Assembly: GCF_001899075.1 (NCBI RefSeq)
Contig: NZ_MKVA01000011.1
Span: 372,001 to 436,000, forward strand
Origin: Devosia sp. 67-54
GTDB taxonomy: Bacteria > Pseudomonadota > Alphaproteobacteria > Rhizobiales > Devosiaceae
Reading direction: 5' to 3'
Length of the DNA stretch: 64,000 nucleotides
Shown: positions 35,466-44,223 of the stretch, piece by piece
Layout: each line of letters begins with the position of its first letter
Numbering within the stretch: position 1 is the first letter of the stretch
Program-made: the position numbers and the translations under genes
The notes under the pieces: generated by a model
What the model saw: only the letters and a program-made list of their open reading frames with translations
Database searches by the model: none
What the model was told of the DNA's origin: nothing

Positions 35466-35499
35466 TGGCCGATCGATCCCCCTTGGGACCGATCGGCCA
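35466..35499. terminator. hairpin downstream of the ribokinase gene
   Basis: TGGCCGATCG (35466) pairs perfectly with CGATCGGCCA (to 35499), with an inner TCCC/GGGA stem and a CCTT loop. Flanking AATAAAGCTTCG occurs on both sides (about 35452 and 35508) as a short direct repeat. A U-tract is lacking, so termination strength is uncertain. Confidence 0.5.
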
Positions 35500-35552
35500 G
35501 AGCACGAATAAAGCTTCGTTGGCCGAAAGAAACCCGCAGAACCGGTGGTCGC

Positions 35553-35672
35553 CGCCCCCACCCCCGGCCCCTCCCCGCAAGGGGGAGGGGAGCCCGACTG
35601 CACCGTCGTGGTCGCGGCTCCATCGCCCCCCTCCCCCTTGCGGGGAGGGGACGGGGGTGGGGGCCACGCGCA
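35553..35672. repeat. GC-rich palindromic intergenic repeat, full copy
   Basis: Two arms of CCCCTCCCCGCAAGGGGGAG type face each other around a roughly 30-base centre containing GACTG and GGCTCCATCGCC. Each arm is itself a hairpin, and the outer ends (CCCCCACCCCCGG / GGGGGTGGGGGCC) pair across the element. Copies or halves recur at 42625, 44161, 53186, 54224, 55342 and 56087. It occupies the gap between rbsK and the convergent lipoprotein gene. Confidence 0.75.
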
Positions 35673-35744
35673 CCGTGTTTCCGGTGGACGACAAGGAAAG
35701 CCGGTGCGGTCGTGGGGGGCAGCGCACCCGACCGTGTGAAACCG

Positions 35745-36314
35745 CTAGTCCAGCCCGACTTCGGCCAACAGCCCCTTGGCCTTGGCGGTGTAATAATACC
35801 CGCTGGCGTAGTTGCGCACCGCCTGGTCGGAATTGCGTTCGCCCACCTTGTAGGCGCCGCTCAGATATTTGACGCCGTAGCGCAGGTTGGTGTCGGCATC
35901 GAGCAGCCCGGAGGCGGAGCCGCGATAGCCCATGGATTGCGCCGTGTCGTAGCGGATCTGCATCAGCCCCCAATAGGGGCCGTTGCGCGCCTTGGGGTTG
36001 TAGCCGCTCTCGCGCACGATGATGCGGCGGATCAGCGCCTCGGGCACGTCGTATTCCGCCGCATAGCGGGCGATCATCCCGTCCATGTTGCGCGGCCCCG
36101 CCGCCACCGGCGCCACCTCGGCCAGCGCCACCGGCGCGGCCGCCACGTGCCGTGCGCTCACCGCGCTGCGCAGGCCCGGGGGCAGCGCGCTGGCGCAGCC
36201 GCCAAGCAGCGCCGCGACGCTTCCCGCCAAGATCATCCGCCCCAGTGCTCGCAACCGCCGACGCCCGAATTGTTTCCGATGCCGCGCTTTTAGCATTTCG
36301 CGCCGTGCCGGCAA
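35745..36314 (-). CDS. lytic transglycosylase lipoprotein
   Basis: The 189-residue frame contains a lipobox (VAALLGGC, Cys40) and an SLT domain from about residue 78. Catalytic Glu102 is in RESGYNPKA, and GLMQIRYDTAQSMGY and NLRYGVKYL are family-typical. It should cleave peptidoglycan glycan strands from the membrane surface. The 20 residues before the signal are arginine-rich; starts at ATG codons 7 or 27 of this frame are possible and would give a more normal lipoprotein signal. Confidence 0.85.
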   Translation of the reverse strand: MPARREMLKARHRKQFGRRRLRALGRMILAGSVAALLGGCASALPPGLRSAVSARHVAAAPVALAEVAPVAAGPRNMDGMIARYAAEYDVPEALIRRIIVRESGYNPKARNGPYWGLMQIRYDTAQSMGYRGSASGLLDADTNLRYGVKYLSGAYKVGERNSDQAVRNYASGYYYTAKAKGLLAEVGLD

Positions 36315-36401
36315 ATCGCGACATTTGACGCGGCCGCCGCCTTCTCATCGGCCGGCGCAGATGCTTGAATGATCCGGGCTGGTCTGCAGGCGGGCAGGGG
36401 G

Positions 36402-38321
36402 ATGGCCAAAGCGAAAAAGCCGCGGGGCGGGTGGGGCGACCGGCTGCGCTACGAGTTCGACAAGTCGATGGCGGCCGGCCCCGTCGCGCTGATCGGCTGG
36501 CTGGCGGTGATTTCGCTGGTCGTCATCGTGCTGGCGGCGGCGGTGATCGCGCTGCTGCGCCTCGCCCCCGACGGCGCCGCCCCGATGGGCTTCGGCGAGG
36601 CCGCCTGGGAAGCGCTGATGCGCACCCTCGATTCCGGCACCATGGGTGGCGACACCGGCTGGGGCTTCCGCGCCGTGATGCTGGCGGTGACGCTGGGCGG
36701 CATCTTCGTCGTCTCGGCGCTGATCGGCGTGCTCTCGAGCGGCCTCGAGGGCAAGCTCGACGAACTGCGCAAGGGCCGCTCCGACGTGCTCGAGACCGAC
36801 CACACCATCATCCTCAACTGGTCGCCCTCGATCTTCGACATCGTCACCGAGCTCAGCATCGCCAACCAGAGCCGGCGCCGGCCGCGCATCGTCATCATGG
36901 CCGACCGCGACAAGGTGGCGATGGAGGACGAGCTGGCGCGGAAAGTGCCGAACCTCGGGAACACCCGCATCATCTGCCGTTCCGGCGACCCCACCGATCT
37001 CGCCGACCTGCAGATCGTCGGCCCGCAGGCCAGCCGCTCCATCATCGTGGTGTCGCCCGAGGGCGCCGCCGACCCCGACAGCCGCGTCGTCAAGACCGTG
37101 CTGGCGCTGGTCAACGACCCGGCGCGCCGCCCCGGCAAATACCGCATCGCCGCCGAGATCCGCGACGCGCGCAACGCCGATCTGGCGCGGATCGTCGGCG
37201 GCGACGAGGTGCAGCTGGTGCTCGCCGACGAGCTCATCGCCCGCATCGTCGTCCACTCCTCGCGCCAGTCGGGGCTGAGCGCCGTCTATTCCGAGCTGCT
37301 CGATTTCGACGGCTGCGAGATCTACACCGCCGAGCAGAAGCCGATCGAGGGCTCGAGCTTCGGCGACGCGCTGATGGCCTATGACGGGTGCACGCTGATC
37401 GGCCTGTGCGACGCCACCGGCCGCGTCCACCTCAACCCGCCGATGGAAACCCACATCCAACCCGGCATGCAGGCCATCCTCATCGCCGAGGACGACACCA
37501 CCATCAAGGTCACCGCCAACCCGCCCAATGTCGACCACGCCGCCATCGGCCTCTACCGCCGCGAGGAGAAGGCGCCCGAGCGCACCCTGCTCCTGGGCTG
37601 GAACCGCCGCGGCTCGATGATCGCCTTCGAGCTCAGCCGCTACGTCGCCCCCGGCTCGGTGCTCACCATCGCCGCCGACACTCCCGAGCTGCAGCAGGAC
37701 GTGCGCGCGCTGATGATCGCCGGCAGCAATCTGCAGGTCGAATACGGCATCGTCGACACCGCCAGCCGCGCCGCGCTCGAAAGCCTCGACATACCTTCCT
37801 ATAACCACGTTCTGGTGCTCGGCTATTCCGACCATCTCGATGCCCAGGCCACCGATACCCGCACGCTGGTGACGCTGCTGCATCTGCGCAGGATCGCCGA
37901 GCAGGCCGGCAGCCGCATCAATGTGGTGAGCGAGATGGTCGACGTGCGCAACCGCGAGCTCGCCACCGTCACCCGCGCCGACGATTTCGTGGTCTCCAAC
38001 AAGCTGGTCAGCCTGATGCTGGCGCAGGCCAGCGAGAACGAGAACATCGGCGCCATCTTCGCCGATCTGCTCGACGAGCAGGGCAGCGAAATCTACATGC
38101 GGCCGGCCGAAGCCTATCTCGAGCTCGGCCAGGACATGAGCTTCTACACCGTAACCGAGGCCTGCCGCCGCCGCGGCGAAGTCGCCCTCGGCTACGTCAA
38201 GCAGCCCGTCCCCGGCACCGCCGACCCCCGCAACATGGGCGGCGTCGTCGTCAACCCCAGGAAATCGCAAACGCAATCCTACCAGGCCGGCGACCGTATC
38301 ATCGTTCTAGCGAGGGAGTAG
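36402..38321 (+). CDS. CASTOR/POLLUX-like ion channel with RCK-type domains
   Basis: The 639-residue protein has two N-terminal membrane segments (about 32-55 and 90-112, with a short loop between). A long cytoplasmic region follows with HTIILNWSPSIFDIVTELSI (about 132-151) and a second nucleotide-binding-like unit RTLLLGWNRRGSMIAFELSR (about 400-419). This double RCK layout is that of the CASTOR/POLLUX family of plant and bacterial cation channels. I start at ATG 36402 because AGGGGG sits directly upstream. The long cytoplasmic part suggests ligand or redox gating. Confidence 0.85.
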   Translation: MAKAKKPRGGWGDRLRYEFDKSMAAGPVALIGWLAVISLVVIVLAAAVIALLRLAPDGAAPMGFGEAAWEALMRTLDSGTMGGDTGWGFRAVMLAVTLGGIFVVSALIGVLSSGLEGKLDELRKGRSDVLETDHTIILNWSPSIFDIVTELSIANQSRRRPRIVIMADRDKVAMEDELARKVPNLGNTRIICRSGDPTDLADLQIVGPQASRSIIVVSPEGAADPDSRVVKTVLALVNDPARRPGKYRIAAEIRDARNADLARIVGGDEVQLVLADELIARIVVHSSRQSGLSAVYSELLDFDGCEIYTAEQKPIEGSSFGDALMAYDGCTLIGLCDATGRVHLNPPMETHIQPGMQAILIAEDDTTIKVTANPPNVDHAAIGLYRREEKAPERTLLLGWNRRGSMIAFELSRYVAPGSVLTIAADTPELQQDVRALMIAGSNLQVEYGIVDTASRAALESLDIPSYNHVLVLGYSDHLDAQATDTRTLVTLLHLRRIAEQAGSRINVVSEMVDVRNRELATVTRADDFVVSNKLVSLMLAQASENENIGAIFADLLDEQGSEIYMRPAEAYLELGQDMSFYTVTEACRRRGEVALGYVKQPVPGTADPRNMGGVVVNPRKSQTQSYQAGDRIIVLARE

Positions 38322-38330
38322 GGCGGTCTC

Positions 38331-39131
38331 TCATCGCGTGCCCTCCACGAACCGCAGCACCGCCGCGCGCCATGCGGCGGCGTCGTCGAGGTCGGCGCAG
38401 TGGCCGCCCGCCGCCAGCGTCACCACCTCGACGCCGGCCAGCTCGTGCGCCAGCCGGCGGGTCGAGCCCATGGCCCAGCCCACCAGCCAGTCCTTGCGGC
38501 AGTCGAGCAGCAGGATCGGCGCGGTCGCGGCGCGCACGCCCGGGCTCAAATCGTAGCGCCCCACCGTCCCGGCGATGGCGGCGATCACGTCGGGGCGGGT
38601 GGCGAGGATGTGCGCCGCCACGTAGTCCGCCGTCGGCCGGTGCCGCGACACCAGGAGCGCCATCATCCGGGCGATCACCCGCCGCGGCAGCAGCAGGAAG
38701 CCGAGCCCCACCCAGGCCTGCGTGATGGCGCCGTGCAGCCCGATGCGGTACGCCGTTCCATAGGTGGTGAGGCTCAAAAAGCGGTGCGCCGGCAGCAGGC
38801 TGAGCCCGACGATGCCGCCCAGCGAATTGCCCACCCAATGCACCCGCTCCAGCCCGGCATCGGCCAGCATCGCCGCGGCGTCGGCACCGAATCGGGCCAG
38901 CGAGAAGCTGGCGCGCGACACCTGCGCCGGCACGCCCGAGCGGCCATGCCCGCGCAGATCCGGCGTCAGCACGCGATAGCCGCGCGCCGCGAACCAGGCG
39001 GCGCTGTCGCGGAACTGCGCGCCCTCCATGGTGAGGCCGTGGCACAGCACCAGCGGCACGCCGTCGCGCGGCCCGCTGTCGTCATAGACCAGCCGCACCC
39101 CGTCATCGCTGCTGAAGCTGCGCTCGCTCAT
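38331..39131 (-). CDS. alpha/beta hydrolase
   Basis: The 266-residue enzyme has the alpha/beta-hydrolase pattern: LVLCHGLTMEGAQFRDSAAW (oxyanion HG motif), LTPDLRGHGRSG, nucleophile elbow GNSLGG near residue 96, and C-terminal AAGGHCADLDD with the catalytic His. It lacks a signal peptide. Relatives include 3-oxoadipate enol-lactonases and haloperoxidase-like esterases, and the substrate is unknown. It is convergent with the channel gene with nine bases between stops. Confidence 0.88.
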   Translation of the reverse strand: MSERSFSSDDGVRLVYDDSGPRDGVPLVLCHGLTMEGAQFRDSAAWFAARGYRVLTPDLRGHGRSGVPAQVSRASFSLARFGADAAAMLADAGLERVHWVGNSLGGIVGLSLLPAHRFLSLTTYGTAYRIGLHGAITQAWVGLGFLLLPRRVIARMMALLVSRHRPTADYVAAHILATRPDVIAAIAGTVGRYDLSPGVRAATAPILLLDCRKDWLVGWAMGSTRRLAHELAGVEVVTLAAGGHCADLDDAAAWRAAVLRFVEGTR

Positions 39132-39224
39132 GGCCGTCCCGCGCCTGCCGTGTCCGTCCGTTCATAAGGCGTTCATCGGGGCGCGGGCACAAGCCCCCGT
39201 TCATAAGAAGACCAGGAGACCACA

Positions 39225-39362
39225 ATGAAACTCGCCCAGCTTTTTGCCCGCCGGAAATCCCCGGCCCCGCAGCGCCGCCGCGCGCCGTCCGCCGAGCTCG
39301 TCGGCCGCTGGACCACCCGCGACTGGGCCGATCTGCCGGTGCATCACCCCCGCGCCGACTAG
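39225..39362 (+). CDS. 45-residue basic protein
   Basis: A short frame starts at ATG 39225, with AGGAG nine bases upstream. It encodes MKLAQLFARRKSPAP, a run of arginines, then LVGRWTTRDWADLPVHHPRA. The amphipathic N-terminus and tryptophan-rich C-terminus look like a genuine small protein rather than chance sequence. It stands alone between divergent and convergent neighbours, and I do not recognise the family. Confidence 0.5.
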   Translation: MKLAQLFARRKSPAPQRRRAPSAELVGRWTTRDWADLPVHHPRAD

Positions 39363-39375
39363 CGCCGGACCCGCC

Positions 39376-40227
39376 TCACTCGCACAGCCGGGCCGTGCAC
39401 GCCTTGCCGTGGCAGGCGAGGTCGAGATGCATGTTGTCCTGGTGGAAGCTGTCGGCATCGGGCGACAGCACCGTCATGAAATGCGTGCACGCCGCGTCGC
39501 GGGCGAAATGCAGGATGTCGCGGCCCTGCTCCGGCGTGCCGTTGAAGCCGGGCGCGATGCTGATCTTGCGCCCGTCGCTCAGCGCAAAGCCCATGATGTC
39601 GAGCGCGTCGGCGAAGGCGTGGAAGCTCAGATTGCCGCTCTTGGCGTGGTCGACATTGCGGCATTCGTAATTGGTGCTGACATTGATCGCCGCGAGGCGC
39701 GCCTTGTCGTGCGCGAACGCATAGCTGTCCACCTCCGCCACCCAGTCGGGCAGGGCGGTGGCCATGCCGCAATCGGTGGTGATCGTGGTGCTGAGCGGAA
39801 TGGACCGGCCATTGGCGGCCACGGCGCTGATCGCCAGCGGCGATTGCAGCCCGCATTGCCCCTCATGGATCGGCGGCAGCGCCTTGCCCTCCACCTTGCC
39901 CTGCATCAGCGCCGGACATGCCACCTGGTAGTCGCGCGGCGGCTTGGGCGGTTCGCTCGAGCTGGCGGGCGGTTCGGCGCTGGAGCTGGATGACGGCTCC
40001 GCGCTGGAACCGGAGGACGGCTCGGCACCGGACGCGGCGGGCGAGGCCGGCGGCTCCGATGCCGCCTCCTCCATCTGCGACGGCCGCTCGCGCGGCAGCG
40101 GCACGGCCGCGGAGGCCGCCTGGGCGCTGGGCTCCGGCCGGACGCGGGGCAGGGGAACGGTGCCCGCCGCCACCGCCATGGCAGGCGGGGCCAGCAGCAG
40201 CGCAAGCAGCAAGACGCGGTTCAGCAT
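39376..40227 (-). CDS. extensin-family exported protein
   Basis: The 283-residue protein has a signal peptide ([20 protein letters not shown]) and a low-complexity Pro/Ser linker (about 20-100, [16 protein letters not shown]). The extensin-like C-terminal domain shows [20 protein letters not shown], the conserved [17 protein letters not shown] and a cysteine pair near the end ([14 protein letters not shown]). I start at ATG 40227. Such proteins are thought to act at the cell wall. Function is otherwise unknown. Confidence 0.82.
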   Translation of the reverse strand: MLNRVLLLALLLAPPAMAVAAGTVPLPRVRPEPSAQAASAAVPLPRERPSQMEEAASEPPASPAASGAEPSSGSSAEPSSSSSAEPPASSSEPPKPPRDYQVACPALMQGKVEGKALPPIHEGQCGLQSPLAISAVAANGRSIPLSTTITTDCGMATALPDWVAEVDSYAFAHDKARLAAINVSTNYECRNVDHAKSGNLSFHAFADALDIMGFALSDGRKISIAPGFNGTPEQGRDILHFARDAACTHFMTVLSPDADSFHQDNMHLDLACHGKACTARLCE

Positions 40228-40413
40228 GCCTTTGCAACGCAGCCGGGGCGGCTCGGGTTGCCGCAGGCGCTCCGGCAAACCGTCGATCATTGCGCGCCGC
40301 CGCGCAAGCCCCATTTTGCCGGGGGGTGGAACATCGATCCGGCTTTTCGCGGGCGCGCCGACGGGCTTATGCTGGGCCGGTCGGGGGGCAACCCGTCATC
40401 ACGGAGCCAGTGC

Positions 40414-40860
40414 ATGTTCGAGGAATTCAAGAAATTCGCCCTCAGGGGCAACGTCGTCGATCTCGCCGTCGGCGTCATCATCGGCGCCGCCTTCGGCGCC
40501 ATCGTCACCTCGCTCGTCGGCGACATCATCATGCCGATCATCGGCGCGGTCACCGGCGGGCTCGACTTCTCCAACTACTACGTGCCCTTGTCGTCCAAGG
40601 TGCAGGCGGGCCTCGCCTATGCCGACGCCAAGAAGGAGGGCGCGGTGCTCGGCTACGGCAATTTCATCACCGTGGCCATCAACTTCCTCATCATCGCCTT
40701 CGTGCTGTTCCTCGTGATCCGCGGCATCAACATGATGACCAGCCGCATGAAGAAGGAGGAGGCCGCCGCGCCGCCGCCGCCGCCGGCCGAGGACGTGGTG
40801 CTGCTGGGCCAGATCCGCGACCAGCTCGCCTCGCTCAACAGCACCATGAAGAAGAGCTGA
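40414..40860 (+). CDS. mscL: large-conductance mechanosensitive channel
   Basis: The 148-residue protein is Msc[21 protein letters not shown] opens with the amphipathic helix and first transmembrane helix. Then come [34 protein letters not shown] (second helix) and a cytoplasmic bundle after a poly-proline stretch. It releases solutes on hypo-osmotic shock as a homopentamer. An ATG at 40414 gives the canonical start. A hairpin follows at 40898. Confidence 0.96.
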   Translation: MFEEFKKFALRGNVVDLAVGVIIGAAFGAIVTSLVGDIIMPIIGAVTGGLDFSNYYVPLSSKVQAGLAYADAKKEGAVLGYGNFITVAINFLIIAFVLFLVIRGINMMTSRMKKEEAAAPPPPPAEDVVLLGQIRDQLASLNSTMKKS

Positions 40861-40897
40861 GCTCCAGCCGGAGCGGTTGCGCCACGCGCAGCAAAAA

Positions 40898-40923
40898 GGC
40901 CGCCGCCCACCCGGGCAGCGGCC
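40898..40923. terminator. GC-rich terminator between mscL and the helicase gene
   Basis: GGCCGCCGCCC and GGGCAGCGGCC form a stem with one mismatch around ACCC. Five A residues precede it (a U-tract for leftward transcripts) and TCTCTTGTTG follows, so it may act in both directions for these convergent genes. Confidence 0.6.
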
Positions 40924-40945
40924 TCTCTTGTTGTCGTGGCGTGCT

Positions 40946-42328
40946 TCAGGCGCCGTAGCGCACGCTGGCGCCCTGCGGCCGGGCCGCGGGCTTGCCCTGC
41001 GCCTTGCCCGCACTCTTGCGGCCGGGCGCGAACCGCGCCTTCGGCTTGCCGGCCGCCGGCTTGCCCGGGGCGTTGCCGTGCGCGCGGCGCTTGCCGCCTT
41101 CGGCGCGCCGCGCCCCCTCCGGCCGGCCCTGGCCGCGATGCGGCCGCGCCCCGGCGGGGCGTTCGCCCGCCGGCGCTTCGCCCGGCATCGGCTTCAGCTC
41201 GCCCGTCACCGGCAGGGTGCGGCGGATCAGCCGCTCCACCTCGCGCAGCTTCGCCCGCTCCTCGCCATTGACGAAGCTGATGGCGATGCCCGAGGCGCCG
41301 TTGCGCCCGGTGCGGCCGATGCGGTGCACGTAGTTCTCGGCGTCGTCCGGCAGCTCGTAATTGATCACATGGGTGATGTTGGGCACGTCGATGCCGCGCG
41401 CCGCGATGTCGGTGGCGACGAGGATGCGCGCCTGCCCCGAGGCGAACGCCTTGAGCGCCGCCTGCCGGGCATTCTGGCTCTTGTTGCCGTGGATGGCCGC
41501 GGCGTCGTGGCCGTCGATCTTCAGGTTCTTGGTCACCTTGTCGGCGCCGTGCTTGGTGCGCGAAAAGATGATGACACGCTCGAGCGCCGGGTCCTTGAGC
41601 AGCGTGTTGAGCTCGTCGCGCTTCTGCTTGGTGTGCGCGAGAATGACCTTCTGCTCGATCTTGACCACCGTGGTGGCCGGCGCCGAAGCCTCGACGCGCA
41701 CCGGCTCCTTCAGCAGCCCGCTCGCCAGCTTGGCGATCTCGTCCGACATCGTCGCCGAGAACATCGCCGTCTGCCGGCGCGGCCCGATGGCGGCGGCGAT
41801 CTGCTTGACGGCATGGATGAAGCCCATGTCGAGCATCCGGTCGGCCTCGTCGAGCACCAGCCAGCGCGTCTCGTTGAGGCGCAGCTTGCGGTCGTCGATC
41901 AGATCCTTGAGCCGGCCGGGGGTGGCGACGATCACGTCGACGCCGCGGGCGATCTTGTTGATCTGCGCCGAGCGCGACACGCCGCCCAGCACCAGCACGG
42001 TCGACAGTTTCTTCGGCCCGAGCGTGCGCAACACCTCGTCGATCTGCACCGCCAGCTCGCGCGTCGGCGCCAGGATCAGCGCCCGCGTCGTCAGCGGGTT
42101 GGCGCGGCCGCTCAGCGTGCTGAGCCCGGCGAGGATCGGCAGCCCGAAGGCCGCGGTCTTGCCCGAGCCGGTCTGCGCGATGCCGATGATGTCGCGGCCC
42201 TCGAGCTGCGGCCCGATGGCCTTGAGCTGGATCGCGGTGGGGGTGGCGAACCCGGCGGCATCGAGCGCGCTCAGCAGCGGCGCCGGCAGGCCGAGGTCGG
42301 AAAAAGTCTTGGTCACGTAAAATCTCAT
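40946..42328 (-). CDS. DEAD-box RNA helicase, RhlE-like
   Basis: The 460-residue helicase has all core motifs: AQTGSGKT (51-58), PTRELAVQ, LDEADRMLDMGF, FSATMS, TDIAARGIDVPNITHVINYE and HRIGRTGRNG. The basic low-complexity tail (about 370-460, rich in R, G, K, A) resembles RhlE-type RNA-binding tails. It remodels RNA in cold adaptation or ribosome assembly. ATG 42328 is used; GTG 42316 (MTKTFSDLGL) matches relatives and is equally possible. The 300 bases upstream contain no gene. Confidence 0.93.
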   Translation of the reverse strand: MRFYVTKTFSDLGLPAPLLSALDAAGFATPTAIQLKAIGPQLEGRDIIGIAQTGSGKTAAFGLPILAGLSTLSGRANPLTTRALILAPTRELAVQIDEVLRTLGPKKLSTVLVLGGVSRSAQINKIARGVDVIVATPGRLKDLIDDRKLRLNETRWLVLDEADRMLDMGFIHAVKQIAAAIGPRRQTAMFSATMSDEIAKLASGLLKEPVRVEASAPATTVVKIEQKVILAHTKQKRDELNTLLKDPALERVIIFSRTKHGADKVTKNLKIDGHDAAAIHGNKSQNARQAALKAFASGQARILVATDIAARGIDVPNITHVINYELPDDAENYVHRIGRTGRNGASGIAISFVNGEERAKLREVERLIRRTLPVTGELKPMPGEAPAGERPAGARPHRGQGRPEGARRAEGGKRRAHGNAPGKPAAGKPKARFAPGRKSAGKAQGKPAARPQGASVRYGA

Positions 42329-42624
42329 GTTTGGCCGGCGCGCCAGCCAATCGGCGCGCACGGCAGGAGGCCCGCGCTCTCGGCGGGCGTTGCATCAAGC
42401 AATGGCGACAGGAAGTGCCGCGGTTGCGTTTCCCACCCGGAACCCTGCGCGTTTCCGCGCTTCCGGGGGACTTCGCCGCTCACCGCATTGGCCGATAAGA
42501 AGAGAAGCCGGTCGCCCTGTGCTGCAGGCGAACCTGCGGGCGACGCTGGCTTATATGGGCAGAACCGCCCCGAACGCAAGCGCCGGGGTTGCATGGCGCC
42601 CATGAACGCCGATCCGGAGCGCGC

Positions 42625-42741
42625 CGCCCCCACCCCATCCCCTCCCCGCAAACGGGGGAGGGGGGGCCTGACTGGGACGTCAGAGAATGCGGTCCCATCG
42701 CCCCCCTCCCCCCTGCGGGGAGGGGCCGGGGGTGGGGGCAA
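42625..42741. repeat. GC-rich palindromic intergenic repeat, full copy
   Basis: Opposed arms CCCCTCCCCGCAAACGGGGG and CCCTCCCCCCTGCGGGGAGG flank a centre with GACTGGGACGTCAGAGAATG. It is the same element as at 35553. The gap 42329-42845 otherwise shows only the upstream region of the helicase gene. Confidence 0.75.
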
Positions 42742-42845
42742 CACACACCAGATTTCGTGAAGCGTTTGTCCCGCAGGACAGATCATCGACAGGCCGGGCC
42801 GGGGGCTCTAGCTTGCGCCCATAACCGCGCCAAAGGACCATGATC

Positions 42846-44093
42846 ATGGCCGAAACGCCCCGCAACTGGGCCGGAAACATCGCCTACGCCACCACCGACA
42901 TCCGGATGCCGCGCCACCGCGCCGAATTGCAGGACCTGGTTAAGCATGCGGGAAAATTGCGCGCCCTGGGCTCGCGCCATTCCTTCAACCGCATCGCCGA
43001 CAGCGACCACGCCATCGTCTCGCTCAAGGGCTTCGAGCGGCTCTACCGCCTCGACCCCGCCGCCCGCACCGTCACCGTCGACGGCGGCGCGACCTATGGC
43101 GATCTCTGCCCGCGCCTCGATGCCGACGGTTTCGCCCTCGCCAACCTCGCCTCGCTGCCGCACATCTCGATCGTCGGCGCCGTCGCCACCGCCACGCACG
43201 GCTCGGGCAATCTCAACCGCAACCTCGCTGCCGCCGTCGCCGCCCTCGAGCTGGTCACCGCCGGCGGCGACATCGTCACGCTGCGCCGCGGCGATGCCGA
43301 TTTCGCCGGCGCCGTGGTCGGGCTCGGTGCCCTGGGCATCGTCACCGCCATCACCCTCGACGTGGTGCCGCGCTTCGAGGTGCGCCAGAACGTCTATGTC
43401 GATCTGCCCTTTGCCGCCTATGTCGACAATTTCGACGCCATCACCGGCAGCGCCTATTCGGTCAGCGCCTTCACCCATTGGCGCGGCGACAGCATCGCCC
43501 ATGTCTGGCTGAAGAGCCTCGCCGACGCGCCGCCGCGCCCCGGCGAGCTGTTCGGCGCCCGCCCGGCCGACCGCCCCTACCACCCGATCGAAACGCTCGA
43601 TCCGGCGCCCGCCACCGAACAGCTCGGCGTGCCCGGCCCGTGGTACCTGCGGCTGCCGCACTTCCGCATCGAGTTCAGCCCCTCGGCCGGCGCCGAGCTG
43701 CAATCGGAATATTTCGTGCCGCGCCGCGATGGCCCCGCCGCGCTCCGCGCCCTGCACGCCGTGCAGGAGCGCTTCGCCGCGCCGCTGATGGTCTCGGAGC
43801 TGCGCACCGTCGCCGCCGACGAGCTGTGGCTGAGCTCGGCCCAGGGCCAGGATTGCCTTGCCTTCCACTTCACCTGGCAGCGCGACTGGCCCAGTGTGCA
43901 GCAGGTGCTGCCGGTCATCGAGCAGGCGCTCGCGCCCTTCGCCGTCCGCCCGCATTGGGGCAAGCTGTTCACGATGCATAAAGCCGACATCGCCGCCCGC
44001 TGGCCCAGGCTCGAGGCATTCAGGGAGCTGGCGCGGAAGTACGACCCCGAAGGCAAATTCCGCAACGCCTTCCTGACCGAAACCATATTCTAG
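42846..44093 (+). CDS. FAD-linked alditol/lactone oxidase-like protein
   Basis: The 415-residue flavoprotein has the PCMH FAD fold: LRALGSRHSFNRIADS (about 41-56; the His is the site of covalent FAD in relatives), VTVDGGATYGDL and SIVGAVATATHGSGN. The C-terminal ALO domain ends with HWGKLFTMHKADIAARWPRL. The nearest characterised relatives are alditol (xylitol/sorbitol) oxidases producing hydrogen peroxide. ATG 42846 suits the AAAGGA site; ATG 42840 is also in frame. No signal peptide, so cytoplasmic. Confidence 0.85.
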   Translation: MAETPRNWAGNIAYATTDIRMPRHRAELQDLVKHAGKLRALGSRHSFNRIADSDHAIVSLKGFERLYRLDPAARTVTVDGGATYGDLCPRLDADGFALANLASLPHISIVGAVATATHGSGNLNRNLAAAVAALELVTAGGDIVTLRRGDADFAGAVVGLGALGIVTAITLDVVPRFEVRQNVYVDLPFAAYVDNFDAITGSAYSVSAFTHWRGDSIAHVWLKSLADAPPRPGELFGARPADRPYHPIETLDPAPATEQLGVPGPWYLRLPHFRIEFSPSAGAELQSEYFVPRRDGPAALRALHAVQERFAAPLMVSELRTVAADELWLSSAQGQDCLAFHFTWQRDWPSVQQVLPVIEQALAPFAVRPHWGKLFTMHKADIAARWPRLEAFRELARKYDPEGKFRNAFLTETIF

Positions 44094-44160
44094 ATCAAAT
44101 ATATCGGTGCGCTTAGCTCCCTCCCCGCGATGGAGCCGCAGGCACAGATGGTGAAGTCAG

Positions 44161-44202
44161 GCCCCCCTCCCCCCTGCGGGGAGGGGCCGGGGGTGGGGGC
44201 CC
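44161..44202. repeat. GC-rich palindromic intergenic repeat, half copy
   Basis: CCCCCCTCCCCCCTGCGGGG and the following GAGGGGCCGGGGGTGGGGGC are the right arm of the family. A degraded left arm (CTCCCTCCCCGCGATGGAG) is visible from about 44116. Confidence 0.65.
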
Positions 44203-44223
44203 CAACCACCGGAGGCGCGATCC

